Source: Rhodospirillaceae bacterium
Lineage (GTDB): Bacteria > Pseudomonadota > Alphaproteobacteria > Thalassobaculales > Thalassobaculaceae
NCBI GenBank assembly: GCA_002690995.1
Contig: NZGS01000060.1
Span: 1 to 34,792 of the forward strand
Length of the DNA: 34,792 bases
Reading direction: 5' to 3'
The stretch's first letter is position 1; each line of letters starts with the position of its first letter. The notes under the pieces are model-generated. The model was not told where the DNA came from and made no database searches. It worked only from the letters and a program-made list of their open reading frames with translations. Position numbers and translations under genes: made by a program. Positions 25,908-33,359 of this stretch are shown one piece after another.

Positions 25908-26815
25908 ATAGGCATGTAGCCGTACTGATGGGTGGGTGGTCGAGTGAACGAGAGGTGTCGATTTTAAGTGGGCTGGCTTGTGCGCAAGCATTGCAATCTT
26001 CGGGTTTTCAAGTAACAAAAATTGACGTTGACCGAAATATTTCGTCAGTTCTCGAAAAATTGAAACCTGATGTTTGTTTTAATGCACTCCACGGACCGAT
26101 CGGAGAGGATGGGAATATTCAAGGTCTTTTGAATATTATGGGGATACCGTATACACATTCCGGTGTCCAAGCCTCAGCTATCGCGATGGATAAGATTAGA
26201 ACCAAAGAGATCTGTTCGAAAGCGGGATTGTTGTGCCCTGAAGGGGCCTCCCTTGGAAGAAATGACATCTCACTTTTAAAACTAGAAAAAAGGCCGTTTG
26301 TGATTAAGCCAAAATCGCAGGGATCTAGTATAGGAGTGCATATTGTTCACCCAGAAGACAATTACGTCCCCTTTCCAGAAAAATGGTCCTATGGGGAGGA
26401 AATAATTGTTGAAAGATTTATACCAGGTCGTGAGCTCACGGTCGGTGTCTTGAATGGCAATGCACTATCTGTGACGGAAATAACCTCGGAGCGAGGGTTT
26501 TATGATTTTAGCGCAAAATACGAACCTGGTGGCTCTAAACACATAATACCTGCCGACCTTCCAGATATAATTACCCGTAAAGCACTTGATCAAGCGGTGG
26601 TGGCCCATAAAACTCTAGGATGTAGAGGCATTACTCGCTCAGATTTTCGATATGACGATACGCAGGGAAAGCTAGGAAAATTATATTTTCTGGAAGTCAA
26701 CACTCAGCCGGGCATGACGTCTACATCTTTAATACCCGAGCAGGCATTGCATGCAGGCATAACGTTTTCAGAATTATTAATTCAATTGTTGGAGGCTGCG
26801 AAATGCGATCTCTAA
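25904..26815 (+). CDS. ddl: D-alanine-D-alanine ligase
   Basis: Ddl joins two D-alanines with ATP; MurF then uses the dipeptide. The 303-residue ATP-grasp protein has VAVLMGGWSSEREVSILSG, ALHGPIGEDGNIQGLL, GIPYTHSG, VIKPKSQGSSIGVHIV with the ATP-binding lysine, and the metal-binding EVNTQPGMTSTSLIPEQA near the end. The length fits DdlB-type enzymes. The ATG overlaps the murB stop by four bases and the gene runs 13 bases into ftsQ. Confidence 0.97.
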   Translation: MNRHVAVLMGGWSSEREVSILSGLACAQALQSSGFQVTKIDVDRNISSVLEKLKPDVCFNALHGPIGEDGNIQGLLNIMGIPYTHSGVQASAIAMDKIRTKEICSKAGLLCPEGASLGRNDISLLKLEKRPFVIKPKSQGSSIGVHIVHPEDNYVPFPEKWSYGEEIIVERFIPGRELTVGVLNGNALSVTEITSERGFYDFSAKYEPGGSKHIIPADLPDIITRKALDQAVVAHKTLGCRGITRSDFRYDDTQGKLGKLYFLEVNTQPGMTSTSLIPEQALHAGITFSELLIQLLEAAKCDL

Positions 26816-27657
26816 GACGCCGTTCTTTTGAGAGAAAACAGAAGGCAAAGAGACTTTTCAACATCTGGTTTTTTTCAAAAATGAAAAGAACAAAGATTTT
26901 ACTCGGAGTGATTCTAATTGGAAGCATTTCGGCTGTTCCCGTTTTTTATGAATATAAATATTTAGAATCTCAACTTACAAGCAAACTTATAGAAGTTTTT
27001 GGCAATATTCCGAAAACAACGGGGCTTATTGTAAGAGAAGTAATTGTTGAGGGTCGATCAAAAACCAAAAAAAGCGCCCTGCTACAAGCATTACAAGTGT
27101 CGGAAGGAGATAACATTCTTGCGATAAACATAACCGAAATGAAAGACCGTATAAATAAATTGCCGTGGGTTAAGTCTGCACGCATAGAACGTCATTTTCC
27201 AAATAAGATTTCTCTCACTCTAGTTGAGCGAACGCCAATGGCTCGTTGGCAGACAAATAGAGTGCTCAAACTTATTGATGTTCATGGAGATGTTATACCT
27301 AGGGTTGATCTGACCAGATTTTCACATTTACCAATAATTATTGGCAAAAACGCACCCAAAATAGCCGGTCAAATTTTAAAGACGCTATCTAATGAACCAA
27401 ACCTCTTCAGACGAGTTAAATCTCTCACACTAGTGAGTGATAGAAGATGGGATGTGCAACTCAATAATCAAATTAATGTAAATCTGCCAGAAAAAAATCC
27501 GGGAAAAGCTTGGGCGCATCTAGCGACTGTGGAACAAGGTCACAATATTTTTGACGATCAGATTCAAGGAATAGATATGAGATTGGAAAATCAATTAATT
27601 ATAAAAATAGAAAAAAACAAAACATCCCCAGGCAAGGTGAGAGGAAGAAATACCTAA
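26803..27657 (+). CDS. ftsQ: Cell division protein FtsQ
   Basis: FtsQ is a bitopic divisome protein that recruits FtsL and FtsB. The 284 residues begin with a basic cytoplasmic part (RSLRRRSFERKQKAKR), then one membrane helix at about 30-47, and a periplasmic POTRA domain starting near residue 64 (IVREVIVEGRSKTKKSALLQAL). The conserved LPWVKSARIERHFPN and LTLVERTPMARWQ segments follow, with the beta domain after them. The ATG at 26803 lies inside the ddl end; a later ATG at 26881 would remove most of the basic tail. FtsQ sequences diverge quickly, so the POTRA pattern and position carry the call. Twenty bases separate it from ftsA. Confidence 0.94.
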   Translation: MRSLRRRSFERKQKAKRLFNIWFFSKMKRTKILLGVILIGSISAVPVFYEYKYLESQLTSKLIEVFGNIPKTTGLIVREVIVEGRSKTKKSALLQALQVSEGDNILAINITEMKDRINKLPWVKSARIERHFPNKISLTLVERTPMARWQTNRVLKLIDVHGDVIPRVDLTRFSHLPIIIGKNAPKIAGQILKTLSNEPNLFRRVKSLTLVSDRRWDVQLNNQINVNLPEKNPGKAWAHLATVEQGHNIFDDQIQGIDMRLENQLIIKIEKNKTSPGKVRGRNT

Positions 27658-27677
27658 CGCAGATAGGGCGCAAATAA

Positions 27678-28961
27678 GTGAGAAATAAAATAATTAGACA
27701 AAAGGGTGATCTGTTAGCAGCGTTAGACATTGGTTCTACCAAAACGTGTTGCTTTATTGCTCGACTAGAAAACGTAAAGGGCCAGAGAGGAAATAATGAT
27801 CTTCCTAAATTCAGTGTTTTGGGCATTGGACACAAGGCCAGCGAAGGTGTTAGAGGCGGTGCCATAGTAGATATGGAAGCTAGTGAAATTTCTATAAGGC
27901 GTGCAGTGCAAGCAGCAGAGACAATGGCGAAAGAAACAATAGGAAATGTTTGCGTGAATCTTTCTGGTGGTGCTCCCACCTCTCATTCACTTGCTGCGGA
28001 AGTATTGATTAATGGGCACCGCATAGTCGATGCAGACTTAGACACTATTCTAGGGCAAGGGAAAACGGCAAATATCGATGAAGGTTCAGAGTTAATACAT
28101 CTTTTCCCAATAGACTTTTGCATCGATGGGCACCGTGGCATTAAGGATCCGCGGGGTATGTCAGGTCAAAACCTGTCCGCAAAAATGCACATGGTTACTG
28201 CTCTTTCAGGCCCTATCAGAAATTCAACGCTGGTTGTTGAAAGGTGCCATTTAAAAGCAGAGAGCTTTGTGGTGTCGCCGTACGCTTCTGGTTTAGCTTG
28301 TTTAGTTGAAGACGAAATGGATCTCGGAGCAACGGTGGTTGATATGGGTGGCGGGACGACAACTATCGCAATATTTTTTGATGGTAAGGTCGTGTTTACC
28401 GATTGCATTCCGCTTGGAGGTAAACACATAACAAACGATATTGCGAGAGGGTTATCAACGTCAATCGTCAATGCAGAACGTATTAAAACGTTGCACGGTA
28501 ATGCATTCCTATCACCTTTTGAAGATCGAGAAACTATTGAGATTCCGCAAATCGGCGAAGAAAATAATTCTCCGCCCAACATTGTTGCAAAGTCAAGAGT
28601 CATCCAAATAATTCAACCTAGGGTCGAGGAAACTTTGGAGCTCGTTAGAGAAAGTATTTCTAATTCAGGGTTTGAAGGAATAGCTGGACATAGGATCGTT
28701 TTGACGGGTGGAGCTAGCCAGTTGCCTGGCATGCGAGAGATCGTTCAAGAAAAATTTAAAAAGCAAGTGCGGGTCGGCAAGCCCCTGCGAGTTAATGGCT
28801 TAGCAGATAGTGTTTCGGGACCTGCTTTTTCTACCTGTGTGGGATTATTGTCCTATGCAGTCGATACGGGATTCGATCGATCCAAAATTCTGGGATCTGG
28901 TCAGAATGAACCTACTGGGATGTTAGGTAGGGTTAGCTCATGGATAAGGGAGAATTTTTAG
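27678..28961 (+). CDS. ftsA: Cell division protein FtsA
   Basis: FtsA is the actin-like ATPase that tethers FtsZ to the membrane. In 427 residues the actin-fold motifs are seen: LAALDIGSTKTCCFIAR (phosphate 1), the alphaproteobacterial 1C-domain region, VVDMGGGTTTIAIF (phosphate 2), IVLTGGASQLPGM (adenosine), and the C-terminal amphipathic helix GRVSSWIRENF that inserts in the membrane. The GTG at 27678 is the only reasonable start before the first strand; its ribosome site is weak. This is the first junction since mraZ with a real gap (20 bases). A small ORF and then ftsZ follow. Confidence 0.97.
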   Translation: MRNKIIRQKGDLLAALDIGSTKTCCFIARLENVKGQRGNNDLPKFSVLGIGHKASEGVRGGAIVDMEASEISIRRAVQAAETMAKETIGNVCVNLSGGAPTSHSLAAEVLINGHRIVDADLDTILGQGKTANIDEGSELIHLFPIDFCIDGHRGIKDPRGMSGQNLSAKMHMVTALSGPIRNSTLVVERCHLKAESFVVSPYASGLACLVEDEMDLGATVVDMGGGTTTIAIFFDGKVVFTDCIPLGGKHITNDIARGLSTSIVNAERIKTLHGNAFLSPFEDRETIEIPQIGEENNSPPNIVAKSRVIQIIQPRVEETLELVRESISNSGFEGIAGHRIVLTGGASQLPGMREIVQEKFKKQVRVGKPLRVNGLADSVSGPAFSTCVGLLSYAVDTGFDRSKILGSGQNEPTGMLGRVSSWIRENF

Positions 28962-28963
28962 TT

Positions 28964-29134
28964 ATGGCAAATCAGCAAACCTTAGACATTTCGGTCGCAT
29001 TTAATGGTGCGTGCCGATGTCAATGTTCCATGTCGAGATCTAACGCGATCAATAACATAAATAGCGTGGATCTTGAATCGTTACCTCGTAAAGAAAATAA
29101 AATTATGACAACGCAAAAAACTGTGGAGGCTTAA
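28964..29134 (+). CDS. Unrecognised small ORF between ftsA and ftsZ, 56 aa
   Basis: Starting at ATG 28964, two bases after the ftsA stop, a 56-codon frame ends with TAA at 29132-29134, directly abutting the ftsZ ATG in the same reading frame. A GGGAGA site lies about 10 bases before the ATG; an in-frame ATG at 28940 would add eight residues and overlap ftsA. The product is polar with a cysteine cluster (GACRCQCSMSRS) and no membrane segment. It matches no family I know. It may be a real small division protein, a leader controlling ftsZ translation, or a chance frame across the ftsZ leader. The GGAGG ribosome site for ftsZ lies within its last codons. Direct coding evidence is lacking. Confidence 0.4.
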   Translation: MANQQTLDISVAFNGACRCQCSMSRSNAINNINSVDLESLPRKENKIMTTQKTVEA

Positions 29135-30841
29135 ATGACTATAAACTTCTCAACACCGCACGACGATATTGAAATGAAACCAAGGATCACAGTTGTGGGC
29201 GTGGGTGGAGCTGGCGGTAATGCTGTCAACAACATGATCCAGTCAAATCTTGAGGGTGTGGAATTTATCGCCACGAATACGGATAGTCAAGCATTGGGAC
29301 AATCACTTGCGGGTCGCCGTTTACAGCTTGGCAACACTGTGACTCAGGGCCTTGGTGCCGGGTCGCGGCCAGATGTTGGAAAAGCCGCTGCAGAAGAAGC
29401 TATAGAAGAACTGCTTGTAGAACTTGAAGACAGTAATATGGTTTTCATCACTGCCGGAATGGGCGGTGGCACCGGCACGGGGGCCGCCCCTGTAATTGCC
29501 CAAGCTGCTCGTGAGCGAGGGATACTTACGGTTGGGGTTGTAACTAAACCTTTTCATTTTGAGGGCGCCCATAGAATGCGTTTAGCAGACCAGGGTATCG
29601 AAGAATTAACCAAATATGTTGATACGTTGATCATAATCCCTAATCAAAACCTCTTCAGAATAGCCAACGAAAAAACAACGTTTGCGGACGCGTTCCATAT
29701 GGCAGATAACGTGCTTCATCAAGGAGTAAGAGGAGTAACGGACCTTATGGTTATGCCAGGCTTAATTAATTTAGATTTTGCAGATATCAGAACTGTCATG
29801 AGTGAAATGGGCAAGGCCATGATGGGTACGGGAGAGGCAAGCGGTGATAAAAGGGCCATAGATGCTGCGGAGTCTGCCATTAAAAATCCACTTCTCGATG
29901 ATATATCAATGAAGGGTGCTCGAGGTGTTTTGATTAATATTACAGGCGGCATGGATATGACATTATTTGAGGTTGATGAAGCTGCCAACCGTATTAGAGA
30001 GGAAGTTGATGTGGATGCTAATATCATTTTTGGTTCCACATTCGACGAAAAACTCGACGGTCTAATGCGTGTCTCGGTAGTTGCCACGGGTATTGCAGCA
30101 GAAAATAGTGATGCAAAACCAAAGCCACAAATGACTTTAGTGTCTAGCCAAAAAGATCCCATGTCTGGGACGTTTGCGACAGATCAGACAGAAAGTGAGG
30201 AGTCCGAAGCGGTACAGCAAAAATTGGTGCCAGACCAAGAAACAGAAAATTCCCAAGAACTAGCGTCGCTAAAGCGTACAGGTACTTTTGATGACACTGT
30301 CGAATTTAACAGTGCAGCAATGACCAGTCCGACTTTAGGGGCTGCTAGCGTTAAAAATGAATTAACGACTAGTAAAAAAGTTAAAACGGCAGAGGTTAAG
30401 GCACAAACTTCACTAGATGTCGATAGTGAAGTAAATGCTCCTGATCAAGAAGTTTTTAAGACGACAGGAGAGGTTGCTTCTAAGATATTTGTTCCACCAG
30501 CCCCCGAAATAGCGGACATAAAAAAGGACAAGTTATCAATTCAACCAGACCCGTTTAACGCTGCAGCGGTACTTAACACTGGGGGTGAAATAGCAAGTAA
30601 AAAAAGCTTGAACCTATTTCAGAGAGTGACAGGCATTGGAAAACGCGGGAAGGAATTGAATAATAAAACTGGGGGAGGACATGATGAGCAAAATCACCTC
30701 GTTCAAGATCAGAATAATGGATTATCTGATGATGCAACTGCAAAGAACAATACGTCCGAAAGGATAACTGAAACTGCAGAATCATCTAAAAAATCAATAG
30801 ACGATTCTGCTTTAGATATTCCGGCTTTCTTGAGAAGATGA
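29135..30841 (+). CDS. ftsZ: Cell division tubulin homologue FtsZ
   Basis: FtsZ is the GTPase that forms the division ring. The globular core has [14 protein letters not shown], the tubulin signature GGGTGTG at 110-116, NQNLFR, and the late VVATGIAAE strand near residue 325. A long, poorly conserved linker of about 200 residues follows, and the C-terminal peptide LDIPAFLRR (560-568) is the site that binds FtsA. The total of 568 residues is long compared with E. coli (383) but normal for alphaproteobacteria. The linker includes two related segments, [10 protein letters not shown] and [11 protein letters not shown], the second followed by [15 protein letters not shown] lies five bases before the ATG. 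lpxC follows after 162 bases. Confidence 0.98.
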   Translation: MTINFSTPHDDIEMKPRITVVGVGGAGGNAVNNMIQSNLEGVEFIATNTDSQALGQSLAGRRLQLGNTVTQGLGAGSRPDVGKAAAEEAIEELLVELEDSNMVFITAGMGGGTGTGAAPVIAQAARERGILTVGVVTKPFHFEGAHRMRLADQGIEELTKYVDTLIIIPNQNLFRIANEKTTFADAFHMADNVLHQGVRGVTDLMVMPGLINLDFADIRTVMSEMGKAMMGTGEASGDKRAIDAAESAIKNPLLDDISMKGARGVLINITGGMDMTLFEVDEAANRIREEVDVDANIIFGSTFDEKLDGLMRVSVVATGIAAENSDAKPKPQMTLVSSQKDPMSGTFATDQTESEESEAVQQKLVPDQETENSQELASLKRTGTFDDTVEFNSAAMTSPTLGAASVKNELTTSKKVKTAEVKAQTSLDVDSEVNAPDQEVFKTTGEVASKIFVPPAPEIADIKKDKLSIQPDPFNAAAVLNTGGEIASKKSLNLFQRVTGIGKRGKELNNKTGGGHDEQNHLVQDQNNGLSDDATAKNNTSERITETAESSKKSIDDSALDIPAFLRR

Positions 30842-30865
30842 GACAGTTAAGCGAAGATTAAAATA

Positions 30866-30900
30866 CCAATTATTATAACGAGTTACTGTGTAACAATTGG
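30866..30900. repeat. Nested inverted repeat downstream of ftsZ
   Basis: CCAATT (30866-30871) pairs with AATTGG (30895-30900), and inside lies GTTAC-TGT-GTAAC (30882-30894). The inner stem is five pairs with a three-base loop; ten unpaired bases bulge on one side. A further GTAAC begins just after the outer arm. It is 25 bases past the ftsZ stop and could be a weak 3'-end structure or a protein site. No T-run follows. Confidence 0.4.
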
Positions 30901-30914
30901 TAACAAAAGGTGAT

Positions 30915-30943
30915 TTGAGAAGCTTTGTGTTCGTTGCTAAAAG
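30915..30943 (+). promoter_or_regulatory. Candidate lpxC promoter
   Basis: TTGAGA (30915-30920) matches five of six -35 bases and TAAAAG (30938-30943) matches four of six -10 bases, with a 17-base spacer. Transcription would start near 30950, giving a leader of about 55 bases. A 6-bp stem AAGAAG/CTTCTT (30941-30958) overlaps the -10 and start region and, followed by a T-rich stretch, could instead be a weak terminator for the dcw transcript. Confidence 0.4.
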
Positions 30944-31003
30944 AAGTCTGGGCTTCTTAGTCACTTTTTACGTAAGTAGTGCAATATTACAGGATAGTTC
31001 TCT

Positions 31004-31945
31004 ATGGGACGTCATTCTAATAGGCTTGGTGCCGGGGATAAACAGCAACATACTTTAGCAGGTGAGGTTTGCTTTGAGGGTGTGACGCTTCATAAGGGTT
31101 TCCCCGGTCAACTGTTGATTAAACCAGCTTTACCAAACCATGGAATAGTCTTTAAAAGGACTGATTTAAAAGCGTCAGAAAACCTGGTTATAGCAAAGTG
31201 GGATAACGTTTCTAACACCGCATTATGCACTACAGTATCTAATGAAAGTGGTATTAGTGTATCAACAATAGAGCATTTGATGGCAGCATTTGCTGGTTGT
31301 GGTGTCGACAACGCATTGGTCGAAATTAATTGCCCGGAAGTCCCAATTATGGATGGGAGTGCAAGGCCTTTCGTTGATATGTTCGAAAAAGTGGGACGGT
31401 ACCAGCAGAATGCTAGCAGGAAATATATAAAAATCTTGAAGCCGATTAAGATACTAGAAAACGACGCGTGTATAGAGTTATCGCCAGCAAAAAATTTCAA
31501 TATCGATTTTGAAATAGATTTCGACTCAGAGGCAATTAAAGATACTTCATTAAATATCTCTCTTGTAAACGGAGCATTTAATCATGAAATAAGTAGTGCG
31601 AGAACGTTTGGCTTCCTTGAGGACGTAGATCGTATGAGACTCGCCGGTCTTGGGCTTGGAGGCTCTTTAAAAAATGTTGTTGTTGTTGATGGATCTAAAG
31701 TGTTGAACGACGATGGTCTTCGGTTCAAAGACGAGTTTGTCCGGCATAAAATATTAGATTGTGTTGGCGACTTATATTTATGTGGCGGACCAATTATTGG
31801 TTCTGTTAAGGCCTACAAAACGGGCCATTACTTCAATAATAAACTTCTGCGGAAACTATTTTCTGAAAAAAGTTCTTGGAAATGGGCTTCTCAAGAAGCT
31901 GATCACATGTTTTTTGAAGACCAGCTCAAAATGGCAATAGCGTAG
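31004..31945 (+). CDS. lpxC: UDP-3-O-acyl-N-acetylglucosamine deacetylase LpxC
   Basis: LpxC is the zinc deacetylase for the committed step of lipid A synthesis in the cytosol. In 313 residues the zinc and catalytic residues are kept: the EHLMAAF segment with His91, RHKILDCVGDL with His248 and Asp252, and GHYFNN with His275. IMDGSARPF and the SARTFGF motif also appear. The usual N-terminal LH(T/S)G reads LHKG (29-32), an unusual lysine near the substrate passage. About 15 residues precede the normal QxTL start. The ATG at 31004 has no strong ribosome site. It follows ftsZ as in many Gram-negatives. Its presence indicates a lipid A outer membrane. Confidence 0.96.
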   Translation: MGRHSNRLGAGDKQQHTLAGEVCFEGVTLHKGFPGQLLIKPALPNHGIVFKRTDLKASENLVIAKWDNVSNTALCTTVSNESGISVSTIEHLMAAFAGCGVDNALVEINCPEVPIMDGSARPFVDMFEKVGRYQQNASRKYIKILKPIKILENDACIELSPAKNFNIDFEIDFDSEAIKDTSLNISLVNGAFNHEISSARTFGFLEDVDRMRLAGLGLGGSLKNVVVVDGSKVLNDDGLRFKDEFVRHKILDCVGDLYLCGGPIIGSVKAYKTGHYFNNKLLRKLFSEKSSWKWASQEADHMFFEDQLKMAIA

Positions 31946-32165
31946 TTAGATCTTACCATCTATATGGTCCTGCCATTTGGTTCTGTAATGACAAGTCGAT
32001 ATTACTAACAAAAAACGTTTACGATCACCCCACCTTTAAAATACTCCATTAATGTAAATAAATTGAAGTTTTTCTCAAAAGTTCATTGCTACTGTTCAGT
32101 TACTTCATTTAATTTAATGGCAGAGGAAAAGACGTTTTTTGATCGAATAGAGAGGTAATTCATCC

Positions 32166-32927
32166 ATGTCAAAAATCGAAGTAAACAACGACGGACCGAT
32201 AAAAACAATCATATTAAACAGGCCAGAAAAAAGAAATGCACTCGATGTGGAAATGCTAGATAGCCTCTATGAAATATTTTCGGAGAAGGTCTCGATCGAG
32301 GAGAGAGCAATTGTACTTAGAGCCAACGGATCCTCGTTTTGTGCGGGAATAGATTTAGCAGAGCGGCAGCGGCAGCCCTCAACTGGAGCCGTTAGTCCCG
32401 TTGAAAAAGTCTTTCATGCAATGGAGGTTAACCCGTTACCGATTGTGTCAATAGTGCAGGGCGCGGCTATCGCTGGGGGATGTGAAATGGCATTGCATTC
32501 AGAGTTTGTGGTAGCAGCCGAGACAGCAAAGTTTGGTATGTCTTTGGCTCAAATTGGGCTTGCGCCAAGTTGGTTTTTGACAAAAAAGTTATTGGAGGTT
32601 GCAGGGCCTGTTAATACAAGGGAAATTTTATTGCTTGGTGACCTAATGCCATCCTCTTGGATGCTGGATAAGGGAATAATTAGTCGCGTTGTACCTGACG
32701 CACAGTTGGAGCAGGAGGCTGGTAAGATTATTCAGCGACTTGCGATAAATGCGCCTCTGTCGCTTAAAGCTATGAAGGCACTGATTATTCGCGAGCTGGC
32801 TTTTAGAGATGGTATCGCTCACGACGATGTCGATGAGTTGGTAACTGCGGCACGAGGTAGCCAAGATGCAAAGGAAGGAATCGCAGCAAGGTTAGAAAAA
32901 CGAAACCCAAAATTTCTTGGCCATTAG
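32166..32927 (+). CDS. Enoyl-CoA hydratase/isomerase family protein (crotonase fold)
   Basis: The 253-residue crotonase-fold protein has ILNRPEKRNALD, the first oxyanion segment SSFCAGIDLAE, and the second VQGAAIAGGCEMALHSE. It presumably acts on a CoA thioester. Glu107 aligns with the first catalytic glutamate of enoyl-CoA hydratase (rat Glu144), but the second, normally in a PE-x-x-LG motif 20 residues later, is Leu127 (FGMSLAQIGLAP). It is therefore more likely an isomerase, hydrolase or other crotonase than a plain hydratase. GAGAGG lies about 10 bases before the ATG. It heads an operon with the next three genes, 220 bases after lpxC; nothing else was recognised in that gap. Confidence 0.9.
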   Translation: MSKIEVNNDGPIKTIILNRPEKRNALDVEMLDSLYEIFSEKVSIEERAIVLRANGSSFCAGIDLAERQRQPSTGAVSPVEKVFHAMEVNPLPIVSIVQGAAIAGGCEMALHSEFVVAAETAKFGMSLAQIGLAPSWFLTKKLLEVAGPVNTREILLLGDLMPSSWMLDKGIISRVVPDAQLEQEAGKIIQRLAINAPLSLKAMKALIIRELAFRDGIAHDDVDELVTAARGSQDAKEGIAARLEKRNPKFLGH

Positions 32928-32938
32928 GAGATTTCTTA

Positions 32939-33277
32939 GTGTCAATTAGATTAGACAAACCATGGATTGAGTTTTCCAAACAGAGCATCGATAGATTAAC
33001 GGGGCATTTGGGAGTTTATCAATTAGCAAATGCGGGAAAAGAGATAATCTATATTGGTGTTGCTGGCGCAAGATCACGTTTTGGTCTTCGAGGTGAGTTG
33101 CAAAAATGGCTGGAGCTTGATGATATTGCTACTAGTTTTTTCCGCTTGGAAGTCACAATGGCGTATAAAACACGACATGCGGAACTACTGCAAATTTTTT
33201 TATATGATTTTAAACGATTGCCATTAGCAAATAAAAATTTGAATGTTAAATCAATGGGCCGTTTAAATGTGGGTTGA
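32939..33277 (+). CDS. Small GIY-YIG-like domain protein, function unknown
   Basis: The 112-residue product has the elements of a GIY-YIG fold: GVY at 25-27, YIG at 38-40, an arginine at 51 in GLRGEL, a glutamate at 82 in RHAELLQ, and an asparagine at 98 in LPLANK. These align in order with the signature residues of GIY-YIG nucleases (UvrC, Slx1). The start reads like related small proteins I recall beginning with a LDxPW segment followed by GVYxLA. There is no extra DNA-binding domain. GTG start at 32939, with AGGAG eight bases upstream and overlapping the stop of the crotonase gene. It sits between crotonase and acyl-CoA dehydrogenase genes, so it may have a metabolic or regulatory rather than a DNA role; no activity is known to me. 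Confidence 0.72.
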   Translation: MSIRLDKPWIEFSKQSIDRLTGHLGVYQLANAGKEIIYIGVAGARSRFGLRGELQKWLELDDIATSFFRLEVTMAYKTRHAELLQIFLYDFKRLPLANKNLNVKSMGRLNVG

Positions 33278-33359
33278 ATGCCAGGTCGATACGGCTTCGA
33301 TTGAAGCAATTAGAAAATAGCTACGAGTGCTTTAACCGACGTACATAAAGGAGGATGGT

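Noticed and set aside
28166-28603. Minus-strand frame of 145 codons inside ftsA
   Set aside because: Antisense shadow of a well-conserved gene, with no recognisable domain and low-complexity Ser/Val content.
29719-30162. Minus-strand frame of 147 codons inside ftsZ
   Set aside because: Antisense shadow of the FtsZ core; rich in Ser, Ile and Pro as expected from reversed codons.
32118-32159. 13-codon frame (MAEEKTFFDRIER) just before the crotonase gene
   Set aside because: Too short to judge, with no composition or codon pattern typical of a leader peptide; its end contains the ribosome site of the next gene.
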